This document shows, piece after piece, positions 17,954 to 28,012 of a stretch of 64,000 bases of DNA. The position numbers were made by a program, and so were the translations under genes. The stretch covers positions 930,001-994,000 of the forward strand of contig NZ_CP047210.1 in the NCBI RefSeq assembly GCF_030408775.1, in the 5' to 3' direction. The notes under the pieces are model-generated. The model worked only from the letters and a program-made list of their open reading frames with translations. It did no database searches and was not told the origin of the DNA. The first letter of the stretch is position 1, and the number at the start of each line of letters is the position of its first letter. The DNA comes from Corynebacterium fournieri. Lineage in GTDB: Bacteria > Actinomycetota > Actinomycetes > Mycobacteriales > Mycobacteriaceae.

Positions 17954-19684
17954 CTACGACGTCGCCTGCGGCCGGCTGCCCGGGCCGGGCAAGGCAATGA
18001 TGTCGAACTCGTCGCGGGCCAGGTGCTTGCGCAGGTCCTTCTTGTCGAATTTGCCCACGGAGGTTTTGTCGATGGAATCGACGAAGGTCCAATACTCGGG
18101 CGCCATCCACTTGGGCAGCACGTCGGCCAAGCCGGCCCGCAGGCGGGCGGCGGTCTCCTCGGTCGGCGGTACCTCCGCGGTCAGCTTGGTCACGGCCAGT
18201 GGACGCTCGCCCCACTTCTGGTCGGGGATGCCGATCACGGCGCACTCGATGACGTCGTCGGACTCCATGATCAGGTTTTCCACCTGGGCGGAGTAGATCC
18301 ACTCGCCGCCGGAGCGAATCACGTCGCGGGCGCGGTCGTAGAGAGTGAGGAAGCCGGCGTTGGTCACGGTGCCCACGTCGCCGGTGCGAAGCCAGCCGTC
18401 GGCGGTGAAGTGCTTGCGCTCGTCGCTGACCTCCTCGCCGCGGAAGGTGGAGGCGACCTCGCCGGGCTCCTGGGTGGGCGAGTGGTAGTAGCTGGCGGCG
18501 ACCATGTTGCCGCGCACCTGAATCTCGCCCTGGGTGAGGTCGTTGGGGGCCATGACCTGCCCGTCGTTGACCACGCGGTACTGCAGCGTCGGGGCGAAGC
18601 GGCCCTGGGAGATGCGGTACGCCCAGCGTGCCTCGCCCGATGCGCCGGACGGCGGCCTTGCGACGGTACCTACGGTGGAAGTCTCCGTCATGCCCCACAC
18701 GTGCACCACGTCGACGCCGTATCGCTCCTCCCACACCTTGATCAGGGCAGGCGGGGCCGGCGATCCGCCGACGAAAATCTCCTGCAAGCTCATCCGCTCC
18801 GGAGGGTTGTGCAGGTAATGCACCATCAACTGGATCCACAGGGTGGGCACGCCGTGTGCCACGCGGGGGTGGGTGCCCGCGATGAGTTTGGCCAGGGTGG
18901 GCGCGGACATGTCCGAATCTGGCAGCACCAGCGGCGTGCCGGCCAGAAACGCCGCGAGTGGCACGCCCCAGCTGAGCACGTGGTAGATCGGGATGCAGCA
19001 CAGGAAGGTCTCGCCGTGGGCGACAGCCAGCGAATCGGTGGCGCGCAGGCTGGTCGCCTCCAGCCACAGCGAGCGGTGCGAGTAGGCCACGCCCTTCGGC
19101 GCGCCGGTGGTGGCGGTGGAGTACACCAGTGCCGCAGCGGTGTTTTCGGGCAGTTCCGGCCAGGGGTATGACGTGGGTCGTCCGTCGAGAAGCTGCTCGT
19201 AGCTGTACACCTCAACGGAGGCGGGCAGGTGCGACGCCGCGCCGTCGAGCGGGCCGATGCCGGTAAACGCCACAGCGCGCACCGTGGGGCACGACTGCAA
19301 GATGGCGCCCAGCTTTTCCGCCAGGCGGGGGTCCGCAACGATGACCTCGGACTCGGCGTGGTTGACCACATAGGCGATCTGGTCCGTCATGAGCTGCACG
19401 TTCAGCGGGTTGAACACCGCGCCCTTGGCCGCCACGGCGAACATGACCTCGATGTGCTCGGCGCAGTTGTACAGCAGCGTGGACACGCGCTGATCTCCGT
19501 CGATGCCCAGATCGTCGTGCAGCGCGTTCGCGAACGCCGCGGCGCGAGCGCTGATCTCCGCGAACGTGGTCTCCTCCGCGCCGGATGCGCGCCACGTCGT
19601 GCACTTGGTGTTGGCGTGGGCGGTGGCGCCGAATTCCAAGATTCTGGCGACGGAGAACGGCACCTCCTGCATCGTTGAAAGCAT
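17954..19684 (-). CDS. AMP-forming fatty acyl-CoA ligase (FadD-like)
   Basis: A 576-aa ANL-superfamily enzyme that activates a carboxylic acid, probably a medium or long-chain fatty acid, to acyl-AMP and acyl-CoA. P-loop-like YSTATTGAPKGVAYSH, adenylate motif VWGMTETS, hinge TADGWLRTGDVG and RDVIRSGGEWI, and the catalytic Lys near the end in TSVGKFDKKDLR. The start MLSTMQEVP at 19684 matches the start of mycobacterial FadD homologues; the longer reading from 19717 is unsupported. Its 3' end is one copy of the 33-base repeat. Confidence 0.88.
   Translation of the reverse strand: MLSTMQEVPFSVARILEFGATAHANTKCTTWRASGAEETTFAEISARAAAFANALHDDLGIDGDQRVSTLLYNCAEHIEVMFAVAAKGAVFNPLNVQLMTDQIAYVVNHAESEVIVADPRLAEKLGAILQSCPTVRAVAFTGIGPLDGAASHLPASVEVYSYEQLLDGRPTSYPWPELPENTAAALVYSTATTGAPKGVAYSHRSLWLEATSLRATDSLAVAHGETFLCCIPIYHVLSWGVPLAAFLAGTPLVLPDSDMSAPTLAKLIAGTHPRVAHGVPTLWIQLMVHYLHNPPERMSLQEIFVGGSPAPPALIKVWEERYGVDVVHVWGMTETSTVGTVARPPSGASGEARWAYRISQGRFAPTLQYRVVNDGQVMAPNDLTQGEIQVRGNMVAASYYHSPTQEPGEVASTFRGEEVSDERKHFTADGWLRTGDVGTVTNAGFLTLYDRARDVIRSGGEWIYSAQVENLIMESDDVIECAVIGIPDQKWGERPLAVTKLTAEVPPTEETAARLRAGLADVLPKWMAPEYWTFVDSIDKTSVGKFDKKDLRKHLARDEFDIIALPGPGSRPQATS
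17956..17988. repeat. 33-base direct repeat, copy B
   Basis: This copy encodes the last residues (ending PGPGSRPQATS) of the minus-strand acyl-CoA ligase. It is identical to 15798-15830. Confidence 0.9.
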
Positions 19685-19732
19685 GCAGGCCATGTTAGCG
19701 CGACCCGGATTATCCACGGTGCTGATATGCGC

Positions 19733-19946
19733 TACACTTCTGCGTGGATCGTGCGAAATGCACCCGCCCGGACTTTTCCGGTTGAGGGTGCTGGCGGTGT
19801 AGCCGGGAGGAAAGATTCCCCGGCTCCGCGAGATCCGGCCGGGCGAATAACGCCCACCCCGAAATACCGCACACGACCGCTACCGGTGAATGCAAACGCG
19901 AATACGCGCGCGAATAAGCAGCTGGCTTAGCGACGAAAGGACACAC
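19733..19946 (+). promoter_or_regulatory. rho promoter and long leader
   Basis: TACACT (19733-19738) is a likely -10 box. The leader to the rho GTG is about 205 bases. It contains a possible 13-codon reading frame (GTG 19744 to TGA 19785) starting 5 bases after the -10 box. Two small hairpins follow: AGCCGGG/CCCGGCT (19801-19825), whose loop holds AGGAAAG, and GGGCG/CGCCC (19841-19855). Autoregulation of rho through its leader is known in other bacteria; that this leader does so is inference. Confidence 0.45.
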
Positions 19947-21716
19947 GTGACCGATACCGGCACCGCGGCAGAGCTCGCCGCAAAGAAGCTTCCGGAGCTG
20001 CGCAAGATCGCTGCGGAGAAGGGACTCAAGGGGACCTCCGGGCTGCGCAAGGGGGAACTCATCCAGGCCATCACGACCGGGCAGGTGCCGCGCAAGGCTG
20101 CGGCCGCAGCGGCGGAGGCCCCGACTGAGCAGAAGGCCGAGCAGAAGTCAGGGCAGAAGGCGGAGAAACCTGAAAGCAAGCCTGAAGAGAAGAAGGCGGA
20201 GAAGCAGGGCGATGAGGAGGACTCGCGCGGGGGCTCGCGTTCTGCTGCCCGCCGTGCCCGCCGCAACCGCGCGCGCTCGCAGCACGAGGAGCACAACGAC
20301 GCGCAGCGTGACGACGAGCGTTCCGAGCACAAGCGCGACGGGCAGCGCGACAACAACAACGGCGACGAACAGCGCGGCGACGAGCAGCGCGGTGGACGCA
20401 ACCGCAACCGGGACAACAACCACAACGAGGACGGCCACGGTGGGGGCCGCCGCGGCCGTCGCGGGCGCCGCAACCGTAACCGCAACCGGGACAACAACCA
20501 CAACAACGGCGGCAACCACAACGAGCAGCACTTCGATCCGGAGGACCTGCAGGAAGTCGCCGGTATCGCGGACGTGCAGCCCAACGGCTCCGCGTTCATC
20601 CGCACGACCGGCTACCGCCAGTCCAACGCGGACGTCTACGTCCCGCAGAAGCTTGTGCGCCAGTCCGGCCTGCGCTCCGGCGACGCGGTGACAGGCCAGG
20701 TCCGCGCGAACGGCCAGTCCCACTCGCAGGGCAACGGCCGCAACCGCCGCAACTACAACCAGGTGGTCCGCGTGGACACCATCAACGGCCAGACGCCGGA
20801 GGCGGCGAAGGGCCGCAAGGAGTTCCACAAGCTCACCCCGCTGTACCCGAACCGCCGCCTGCGCCTGGAAACAGAGCCGAAGATCCTGACCACCCGCGTG
20901 ATCGACCTGGTCATGCCGATCGGTAAGGGCCAGCGCGCGCTGATCGTCTCCCCGCCGAAGGCCGGTAAGACGACGATTCTGCAAAACATCGCCAACGCGA
21001 TCGCCACCAACAACCCAGAGTGCTACCTCATGGTCGTGCTGGTGGACGAGCGTCCGGAGGAAGTCACGGACATGCAGCGCAGCGTCAACGGCGAGGTCAT
21101 CGCCTCCACGTTCGACCGCCCGCCGTCAGAGCACACCGCCGTGGCGGAGCTGGCCATCGAGCGCGCGAAGCGTCTGGTGGAGATGGGCCAGGACGTGGTG
21201 GTTCTGCTGGACTCCATCACCCGTTTGGGTCGCGCGTACAACAACTCCTCGCCGGCGTCCGGCCGCATCCTGTCAGGCGGCGTGGACTCCAACGCGCTCT
21301 ACCCGCCGAAGCGTTTCCTGGGTGCTGCCCGCAACATCGAGGAGGGCGGCTCGCTGACCATCATCGCAACCGCCATGGTGGAGACCGGTTCCGCCGGCGA
21401 CACCGTCATCTTCGAGGAGTTCAAGGGCACCGGCAACGCCGAGCTGAAGCTGGACCGCAAGATCGCTGAGCGCCGCGTGTTCCCGGCTGTGGACGTCAAC
21501 CCGTCCGGCACCCGCAAGGACGAGCTGCTGATGAGCCCGGAGGAAGCCCGCGTGATGCACAAGCTGCGCCGCATCCTCTCCGCGCTTGACCCGCAGCAGT
21601 CCATCGACATGCTGATCAAGCAGCTGAAGAAGACCAAGTCCAACGGCGAGTTCCTCATGGGTGTGGCCAACTCCGCGCCGATGGCGCAGGCCGAGACGGA
21701 GGAGGAGTACTCCTAA
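19947..21716 (+). CDS. rho: Transcription termination factor Rho
   Basis: A 589-aa RNA-dependent ATPase hexamer that terminates transcription. N-terminal Rho-N helices ([13 protein letters not shown]), then an actinobacterial insertion of about 120 residues extremely rich in Arg, Asn, Asp and Gly (about 65-185), the OSB/cold-shock RNA-binding domain ([13 protein letters not shown]), and the RecA-like core with Walker [10 protein letters not shown] and Walker [11 protein letters not shown]. The GTG at 19947 follows CGAAAGG. Its stop overlaps the prfA ATG by one base. The insertion in other actinobacteria gives extra RNA binding. Confidence 0.96.
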   Translation: MTDTGTAAELAAKKLPELRKIAAEKGLKGTSGLRKGELIQAITTGQVPRKAAAAAAEAPTEQKAEQKSGQKAEKPESKPEEKKAEKQGDEEDSRGGSRSAARRARRNRARSQHEEHNDAQRDDERSEHKRDGQRDNNNGDEQRGDEQRGGRNRNRDNNHNEDGHGGGRRGRRGRRNRNRNRDNNHNNGGNHNEQHFDPEDLQEVAGIADVQPNGSAFIRTTGYRQSNADVYVPQKLVRQSGLRSGDAVTGQVRANGQSHSQGNGRNRRNYNQVVRVDTINGQTPEAAKGRKEFHKLTPLYPNRRLRLETEPKILTTRVIDLVMPIGKGQRALIVSPPKAGKTTILQNIANAIATNNPECYLMVVLVDERPEEVTDMQRSVNGEVIASTFDRPPSEHTAVAELAIERAKRLVEMGQDVVVLLDSITRLGRAYNNSSPASGRILSGGVDSNALYPPKRFLGAARNIEEGGSLTIIATAMVETGSAGDTVIFEEFKGTGNAELKLDRKIAERRVFPAVDVNPSGTRKDELLMSPEEARVMHKLRRILSALDPQQSIDMLIKQLKKTKSNGEFLMGVANSAPMAQAETEEEYS

Positions 21717-22795
21717 TGGCAGAGAAATCGCAGGTTTCGCTTGTCGACGACTACGTCGCCGAATACCAGGGCATCCAGGCCCAGATGGGCGACCCGGAAG
21801 TCGCCGGAGACCAGGACCAGTTCCGCAAACTGTCCAAGCGTTACGCCGAGCTGCAGCCGATCATCAACGTCTACAACGCGCTGACCGAGGCGCAGGAGGA
21901 CCACGAGGCGGCGGCCGAGATGGCCAACGAGGACAAGGAGTTCGCCGAGGAGGCCAAGCGCCTCGAGGGCGAGATTGTCCGGTTGGAAGAAGAGCTGGCT
22001 GACCTTCTGGCGCCGCGCGACGAGCACGACGGCGACGACGTGATCATGGAGCTCAAGGCCGGCGCCGGCGGCGAAGAGGCCGCCCTGTTCGCTGGCGACC
22101 TCGCCCGCATGTACCAGAAGTACTGCGAAAAGCACGCTCTGACCTGGGAGGTGCTGGACGTGGCGGAGTCCGACCTCGGCGGTGTCAAGGACATGACGGT
22201 TGCGGTGAAGTCCAAGAACCCGTCGCGCGACGGCGCCTGGTCCAAGCTGAAGTTCGAGGGCGGCGTGCACCGCGTGCAGCGCGTTCCCGTCACCGAATCC
22301 CAGGGCCGCATCCAGACCTCCGCGGCCGGCGTGTACGTCTTCCCGGAAGCCGACGAGGTGGAAAGCGTGCAGATTGACGAGAAGGATCTGCGCGTGGACG
22401 TCTACCGTTCCTCGGGCAAGGGCGGCCAGGGCGTGAACACGACCGACTCGGCCGTGCGCATCACGCACCTGCCCACCGGCATTGTGGTGACCTGCCAGAA
22501 CGAGCGCTCTCAGATTCAAAACCGCGCCCGCGCCATGCAGGTGCTGCAGGCCCGGTTGGACCAGCTGGAGCGCGAGAAGGCGGAGGCTGAAGAGGCGGAA
22601 GGTCGCGCGTCCCAGGTGCGCACGATGGACCGTTCCGAGCGCATCCGCACCTACAACTGGCCGGAGAACCGCATCTCGGACCACCGCATCAACTTCAAGG
22701 CCAACAACCTCGATTCGGTGCTGGACGGCAACATGGACGACCTGATCACAGCGCTGCAGACGCACGAGCGTCAGGAACGCCTTGAAGCCGAGTAA
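21716..22795 (+). CDS. prfA: Peptide chain release factor 1
   Basis: A 359-aa release factor that recognises UAA and UAG and triggers peptidyl-tRNA hydrolysis. Catalytic GGQ loop in [20 protein letters not shown], preceded by [12 protein letters not shown]; the N-terminal helical domain is acidic. Translationally coupled to rho (one-base overlap) and overlapping prmC, whose product methylates the GGQ glutamine. Confidence 0.97.
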   Translation: MAEKSQVSLVDDYVAEYQGIQAQMGDPEVAGDQDQFRKLSKRYAELQPIINVYNALTEAQEDHEAAAEMANEDKEFAEEAKRLEGEIVRLEEELADLLAPRDEHDGDDVIMELKAGAGGEEAALFAGDLARMYQKYCEKHALTWEVLDVAESDLGGVKDMTVAVKSKNPSRDGAWSKLKFEGGVHRVQRVPVTESQGRIQTSAAGVYVFPEADEVESVQIDEKDLRVDVYRSSGKGGQGVNTTDSAVRITHLPTGIVVTCQNERSQIQNRARAMQVLQARLDQLEREKAEAEEAEGRASQVRTMDRSERIRTYNWPENRISDHRINFKANNLDSVLDGNMDDLITALQTHERQERLEAE

Positions 22796-23618
22796 CCTCC
22801 GCGAGACCATCGCCCGCGCTGCGCAGACCCTTGCCGGCGCGGGCGTTTCCGCGCCTGAGGTGGACGCCCGCCTGCTCGCGGCGCACCTGCTCGGCGTTGC
22901 TCCGACGCAGCTCCTCTTCGCAGAACCGACCGCGGACTTCGACGAGCGCTACGCCGAGCTGATCGCACGCCGCGCCGCTCGCGAGCCGCTGCAGCACATC
23001 GTCGGAACCGCGCCGTTTTTCGGCATCGACCTTCAGGTCGGCCCCGGGGTGTTCATTCCGCGGCCGGAAACTGAAGTGCTCGCCGAGTGGGCGCTGGCGC
23101 AGCGCGGCAGCACTGTCGTCGATCTCGGCTCCGGCACGGGCGCGCTCGCCATCACCATCGCCCGCGCACGCCCCGAGGCGAAGGTTTACGCGGTCGAGCG
23201 TTCTGAAAAAGCGCGCGGGTATTTGCGGAGCAACGTCGAAAAGTTCGCGCCTCAGGTGGCAGTGGTCGCCGGCGACATGACGGACCCGGACCTTTTGCGC
23301 GAACTCGACGGGGCAGTGGACCTGGTGGTGACCAACCCGCCGTACGTGCCCGAAACGCCGCAGCTGCAGCAGGAGGTCTACGCAGACCCGCGCGAGGCTG
23401 TCTTTTCGGGCGACGACGGGATGGCGGCGATTAACGGGCTCGTACCCGTCGCCAAGCGATTGCTGCGCGACGGGGGAGTAATCGGCATCGAGCACGACGA
23501 CACGACATCACTCGCGGTGCAGGAGGTGCTGCGCGACGGCGGTTTCGCCGACCCGAAAGTGCTGCACGACCTCACCGGGCGGGCCCGGTTTGTCACTGCG
23601 AGTAAGCTGGCCCGGTAA
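22782..23618 (+). CDS. prmC: Release factor glutamine methyltransferase
   Basis: A 278-aa SAM-dependent N5-glutamine methyltransferase (HemK) modifying the GGQ motif of RF1 and RF2. SAM motif [13 protein letters not shown] and catalytic NPPY ([10 protein letters not shown]). The TTG start at 22782 lies inside the prfA end (14-base overlap); no later start would keep the N-terminal substrate-recognition helices. The pairing with prfA explains the function. Confidence 0.93.
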   Translation: MKPSNLRETIARAAQTLAGAGVSAPEVDARLLAAHLLGVAPTQLLFAEPTADFDERYAELIARRAAREPLQHIVGTAPFFGIDLQVGPGVFIPRPETEVLAEWALAQRGSTVVDLGSGTGALAITIARARPEAKVYAVERSEKARGYLRSNVEKFAPQVAVVAGDMTDPDLLRELDGAVDLVVTNPPYVPETPQLQQEVYADPREAVFSGDDGMAAINGLVPVAKRLLRDGGVIGIEHDDTTSLAVQEVLRDGGFADPKVLHDLTGRARFVTASKLAR

Positions 23619-23643
23619 CTGCCAGACGCCCAAGGAGCAAACA

Positions 23644-24300
23644 TTGAGGGAAACGTACGACTGCCTCGACCCGCACAAGCGCGCTGAGGGAGTGCGCGCG
23701 GCCGCAGACGCCGTACGTGCCGGCCGCTGCGTGGTGCTGCCCACGGACACCGTTTACGGCATCGGTTGCGACGCTTTCAACAACGCGGCCGTGGAGACGC
23801 TGCTGGCAACCAAGCACCGCGGGCCGGATATGCCGGTGCCGGTGCTCGTGGGCTCCTGGGTGACTATCCAAGGCCTGGTCCGCGAGTTCACCGAAACGGC
23901 GAAGGCGCTCGTGGAGGCGTTCTGGCCGGGCGGGCTATCCATCGTCGTGCCCGAGGCGCCGAGCTTGCCGTGGAACCTGGGCGACACCCGAGGCACCGTG
24001 CTGCTGCGTATGCCGAACCAGCCGCTCGCGCTCGAGCTGTTGCAGGAAACTGGACCGATGGCTGTCTCCTCCGCGAACATCTCTGGCAACCCGCCGGCGA
24101 CCACGGTGACGGAGGCGCGCCAGCAGTTCGGCGACGCGGTGGGAATCTACCTCGACGGCGGCTCGGCGGAGATCGGGGAACCCTCCACGATCATCGACAT
24201 CTCCGGGCCCGCGCCGAAGATCCTGCGCGAGGGGGCGATCACCGCCGAGCGCATCGGTCAAGTCCTTGGGCTTGAACCGGAGAGTCTGCGGAGGAAGTAG
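23644..24300 (+). CDS. L-threonylcarbamoyladenylate synthase (Sua5/YwlC)
   Basis: A 218-aa YrdC-fold enzyme that makes threonylcarbamoyl-AMP from Thr, bicarbonate and ATP, the first step of t6A37 tRNA modification. Motifs PTDTVYGIGCDAF, KHRGPDMPVPVLV, and PMAVSSANISGNPPAT. TTG at 23644 is chosen because AAGGAG lies 6 bases upstream; the earlier in-frame ATG has no such site. Unlike full Sua5 there is no C-terminal extra domain. Confidence 0.92.
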   Translation: MRETYDCLDPHKRAEGVRAAADAVRAGRCVVLPTDTVYGIGCDAFNNAAVETLLATKHRGPDMPVPVLVGSWVTIQGLVREFTETAKALVEAFWPGGLSIVVPEAPSLPWNLGDTRGTVLLRMPNQPLALELLQETGPMAVSSANISGNPPATTVTEARQQFGDAVGIYLDGGSAEIGEPSTIIDISGPAPKILREGAITAERIGQVLGLEPESLRRK

Positions 24301-24306
24301 CCGCCG

Positions 24307-25473
24307 ATGAACGCCTCCGGTGTTCCGCTGCGGGAGCTTGGTCTGGTCCTGCTCGTAGCGGCAGCAGTGACCTACCTCGCCACGGGGCCCGTGCGCTCCC
24401 TGCTCGTGCGCACAGGCAGGGTGGCAGAGATCCGCACCCGCGACGTGCACACCCAGCCGACACCCTCGCTGGGCGGTCTCGCCATGTTCACCGGATTCTT
24501 GGCCGCCTACGCGCTGGCGCAGCAGCTGCCAGCCCTGACACGCGGCTTCGCCCCGCTCACACCCGAAATGACCGCAGTGCTGGTGGGTGGGCTGGCCATC
24601 GTGCTGGTGGGCGTGGTCGACGACTTGTACGAGCTGCGCGCCCTGACAAAGCTCATCGGCCAATTCGCGGCGGCGATTGTGATGACTGCGCTGGGCATCG
24701 TCTTCACCGTGTTCTACGTGCCGTTCGGCGAGGGCGGCACCACACTCATCCTGGATCAAGCCCAGGGCATGGTCTTCAGCGCAATATTTACGGTCCTGCT
24801 GATTAACGCGGTCAACTTCGTCGACGGCATCGACGGCCTCGCCGCCGGGCTGGGCATGATCGCCGGATCCGCGATCCTGCTGTACTCGCTGGCGGTGCTG
24901 CACGACCAAGGCGGGGCAGTCTCCGCCTACCCGCCGGCGATCATCTGCGCCATCTTGGTGGGCATCTGCGCCGGCTTTTTGCCCCACAACTTCGAGCCCG
25001 CACGCATCTTCATGGGCGACTCCGGCGCCATGCTGATCGGCCTTTTGCTGGCGGCGGCGTCTATCTCCGCGTCCGGCAAGATCAACATGTCGCTCTACGG
25101 GGCGGCGGATGTAGTGGCACTGGTGAGCCCGATCATCGTGGTGCTCGCGGCCATCGCGCTGCCGGTGCTGGATCTCGTGTGGGCCGTTGTCAGGCGCACG
25201 GCGAGGGGGCAGAGCCCCTTTGCCGCGGATGCCGGCCACATTCACCACCGGCTGCTCCGACTCGGCCACACGCACCGCCGCACGGTGCTGGTGCTGTACA
25301 TGTGGGTCTCCGCAGTCGCGCTCGGTGCCGTGAGTTTTTCCATCGTCCCCACGAAGGTGGCGCTGGCGCTGAGTCTCACGGCGCTGCTGGTGGCGTTTCT
25401 GCTCACGCTGGTGCCGCTTGCGAAGGGCAAAATCGGCCCTGCAGGTAGGATGACCCAGCGTGAAACCGCTTGA
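24307..25473 (+). CDS. wecA: Undecaprenyl-phosphate GlcNAc-1-phosphate transferase (WecA/MraY family)
   Basis: A 388-aa integral membrane protein with about 11 helices. It transfers a sugar-1-phosphate to decaprenyl/undecaprenyl phosphate and starts arabinogalactan linker synthesis. Family motifs: TPSLGGLAMF, DDLYELRALTKL, NFVDGIDGLAAG, FMGDSGAMLIG and the HIHHRLLRLGHTHR histidine cluster. Sits 6 bases after the Sua5-like gene and overlaps atpI, the usual corynebacterial order. Confidence 0.92.
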   Translation: MNASGVPLRELGLVLLVAAAVTYLATGPVRSLLVRTGRVAEIRTRDVHTQPTPSLGGLAMFTGFLAAYALAQQLPALTRGFAPLTPEMTAVLVGGLAIVLVGVVDDLYELRALTKLIGQFAAAIVMTALGIVFTVFYVPFGEGGTTLILDQAQGMVFSAIFTVLLINAVNFVDGIDGLAAGLGMIAGSAILLYSLAVLHDQGGAVSAYPPAIICAILVGICAGFLPHNFEPARIFMGDSGAMLIGLLLAAASISASGKINMSLYGAADVVALVSPIIVVLAAIALPVLDLVWAVVRRTARGQSPFAADAGHIHHRLLRLGHTHRRTVLVLYMWVSAVALGAVSFSIVPTKVALALSLTALLVAFLLTLVPLAKGKIGPAGRMTQRETA

Positions 25474-25891
25474 AGTAAAAGACGCGAATGCCATGACCGA
25501 CCACCGCCGCCCACTCGTGCGAGCGTTGAAGGTGGCGGGTTGGGCGCTGGTGGCGCTGACCGTCGTCTCGCTGATGGCGTGGGGCGCGACCCGCGACTTG
25601 CCCGGCATCTGGGCGACACTGATGGGCGTGGCCGTCGGGGGCGGCTTTGTACTGTCGACAGCGCTGACCGTGCTGGCCACGTCGAACTCCACGCCGAACA
25701 CGACGATGGCGGTGGTCCTCGGCGGCTGGCTGCTCAAAATCGGACTGCTCGTGCTGTTCATGCTGTGGATCAAGGGATTCGACTTCTATGACCACCAAGC
25801 GTTCGGCATTACGACGGTCGCCGCGTTGGTGGTCGCCCTGGGCGCCGAGACGTGGGGAACCATCACCACCCGCACCACCTACCTGGATTAG
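25460..25891 (+). CDS. atpI: ATP synthase protein I-like membrane protein
   Basis: A 143-aa protein with four predicted membrane helices after a short charged N-terminus. It sits just ahead of the ATP synthase genes, where AtpI, a putative assembly or Mg/Ca-channel factor for the c-ring, is found. Sequence similarity is weak and the assignment rests mainly on position and topology. GTG at 25460 overlaps wecA by 14 bases; an internal ATG at 25493 is possible. Confidence 0.7.
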   Translation: MKPLEVKDANAMTDHRRPLVRALKVAGWALVALTVVSLMAWGATRDLPGIWATLMGVAVGGGFVLSTALTVLATSNSTPNTTMAVVLGGWLLKIGLLVLFMLWIKGFDFYDHQAFGITTVAALVVALGAETWGTITTRTTYLD

Positions 25892-26242
25892 CCCCCACAC
25901 ACTGGGCCTGTGACAGACCTAACAGCTGCCCGAAACCACCTCAGAGCAGGGCAGTTGTGGTTTAGCTGTGACTGGGGTGGCGCGTCGGGGGGACGACTAC
26001 ACAGGTAAAACCTACTTTCTCCGGACGGCCTGTTAGGATAACCGCTGGGTTTGTTCTGAGTCGATATTAACCCTCGTAAGCAGGGGAAACCGGCGCAAGA
26101 ACGACATCCCCTGTCACCGCGGAAGCAGATGTGCGACGGAGTCCGCCGCGGAGGCAGTCTTTGTTGAAGACGTCCATCGCACCGCGCGCCGATTTTTCGG
26201 AGCGCGGCCCGAGAACGGGAGAGAACGCTGAGCGTTACAACT
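25892..26242 (+). promoter_or_regulatory. atp operon promoter and 5' leader
   Basis: A 350-base stretch without a gene. TAGGAT (26034-26039) is a likely -10 box, giving a leader of about 200 bases. Near the end is a hairpin, CCGCGC-G-CCGA (26182-26192) with TCGG-A-GCGCGG (26197-26207), broken by one mismatch, followed by a Shine-Dalgarno GGGAGAG (26217-26223). Confidence 0.5.
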
Positions 26243-26248
26243 TTGGCC

Positions 26249-27043
26249 ATGAAGGGTGAATTCCACGCACCTTCACTTGGTCCAGAATTTTTCCCGGGGC
26301 AGACGTACGGCCAGCTCATTGGCGAAGACTTCGCTAATGGGTGGTTCGCACTCGATCGCATCATGCTCGTCCGCCTGTTTATGGCGGCGATCTTGGTGCT
26401 CCTCTTTGTTATTGCCTTCCGGAACCCGAAGCTGGTTCCTAAGGGCTTGCAGAATGTCGCCGAAATCGGTGTCGATTTCGTCCGCGTCCAGATCGCGGAG
26501 GACACGCTGGGGAAGAAGGACGGCAAGCGGTTCCTGCCGCTGCTGTGCACCATCTTCTTCACCACGCTGTTCATGAACGTGGCAACGATCATCCCGGGCC
26601 TGAACATCTCGCCTAACGCACGTATCGGCATGCCGATCGTCATGGCGGTGGCGGCCTACATCGCGATGATCTACGCCGGTGTGAAGCGTTACGGCATCGC
26701 ATACTTCAAGCACTCGACGGTTATCCCCGGCCTTCCGCCGCTGCTCCACCTTCTGGTGGTGCCGATCGAGTTCTTCTCGACGTTCATCCTGCGTCCGGTC
26801 ACCCTGGCTCTTCGTCTTATGGCGAACTTCCTGGCTGGCCACATCATTCTCGTCCTGCTGTACTCCGCCACGAACTTCTTCTTCTGGCAGCTGAACGCAT
26901 GGACGGCAGTGAGTGGCTTGACCCTTATTGCAGCGCTGCTGTTTACCGCATACGAGTTGATCATCATCTTCCTGCAGGCGTACATCTTCGCCCTGCTGAC
27001 TGCGGTGTACATCGAGCTGTCGCTGCACGCGGATGCGCACTAA
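26249..27043 (+). CDS. atpB: ATP synthase subunit a
   Basis: A 264-aa integral subunit forming the two proton half-channels against the c-ring. The key Arg is in LALRLMANFLAGH, with NISPNARIGMPIV and the last helix LQAYIFALLTAVYIELS typical. The start is uncertain: ATG 26249 gives MKGEFHAP; a strong GGGAGAG at 26217-26223 is too far upstream for it and better suits a CTG at 26228 (LSVTTLAMKGE) or the TTG at 26243. Confidence 0.94.
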   Translation: MKGEFHAPSLGPEFFPGQTYGQLIGEDFANGWFALDRIMLVRLFMAAILVLLFVIAFRNPKLVPKGLQNVAEIGVDFVRVQIAEDTLGKKDGKRFLPLLCTIFFTTLFMNVATIIPGLNISPNARIGMPIVMAVAAYIAMIYAGVKRYGIAYFKHSTVIPGLPPLLHLLVVPIEFFSTFILRPVTLALRLMANFLAGHIILVLLYSATNFFFWQLNAWTAVSGLTLIAALLFTAYELIIIFLQAYIFALLTAVYIELSLHADAH

Positions 27044-27122
27044 CAAAGCGCGACCACACGGCCAACTGAATAACCCCACAATCTGTCACTCGCTCACCCG
27101 CACCCCGCGGGAGGGCACCTAG

Positions 27123-27421
<299 letters not shown>

Positions 27422-27434
27422 TCAGGAGCAACCA

Positions 27435-28007
27435 ATGACTGACGTCACTGCATTCCTCATGGCCGCAGAGGGCCATGAGACGCTGCCGGGCGAGGGTGAA
27501 CCTTCCATTCTCTTGCCGGCCGCGTACGACGTGGTTTGGTCTCTTGTCGTTTTCATCATCGTCGGCCTACTTTTTGCGAAGTACGTCATTCCGAAGTTCC
27601 AGGAAGTGCTGGCGGAGCGCGAAGACCGAATCAAGGGTGGCATCGAGCGTGCTGAGGTCGCCCAAAAGGAAGCCAAGGCTGCCCTGGAGAAGAACAACGC
27701 CGAGCTCGCGGAGGCGCGCCACGAGGCCGCCGAGATCCGTGAAGCCGCCCGCACCCGCGGCAAGGAGATCGAGGCTGAGTCTCGCGCCCGTGCCGAGGAC
27801 GAGGCCCGCCGCATCATCGAGTCCGGTGAAAAGCAGCTGCAGGCTTCCCGCGAGCAGGTTGTCGCTGAGCTGCGCAACGAGATGGGCCAGAACTCCATCT
27901 CGCTGGCTGAGCGTCTGCTGGGCACCGAGCTGTCGGATTCGACCCGCCGCTCGAACACGATCGACGAGTTCCTGAACGAACTCGACCACGTGTCGACGAG
28001 GAAGTAG
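27435..28007 (+). CDS. atpF: ATP synthase subunit b
   Basis: A 190-aa stator subunit: a short N-terminus, one membrane helix (about 30-52, [15 protein letters not shown]), then a long charged coiled coil ([19 protein letters not shown]...) that contacts delta in F1. AGGAGCAACC precedes the ATG. Single b gene, so a homodimer is expected. Confidence 0.96.
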   Translation: MTDVTAFLMAAEGHETLPGEGEPSILLPAAYDVVWSLVVFIIVGLLFAKYVIPKFQEVLAEREDRIKGGIERAEVAQKEAKAALEKNNAELAEARHEAAEIREAARTRGKEIEAESRARAEDEARRIIESGEKQLQASREQVVAELRNEMGQNSISLAERLLGTELSDSTRRSNTIDEFLNELDHVSTRK

Positions 28008-28012
28008 GCGAG

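Noticed and set aside
23935-25773. A 612-codon minus-strand frame over wecA and atpI
   Set aside because: Rich in Gln, His and Arg without domains; wecA has all family motifs on the plus strand.
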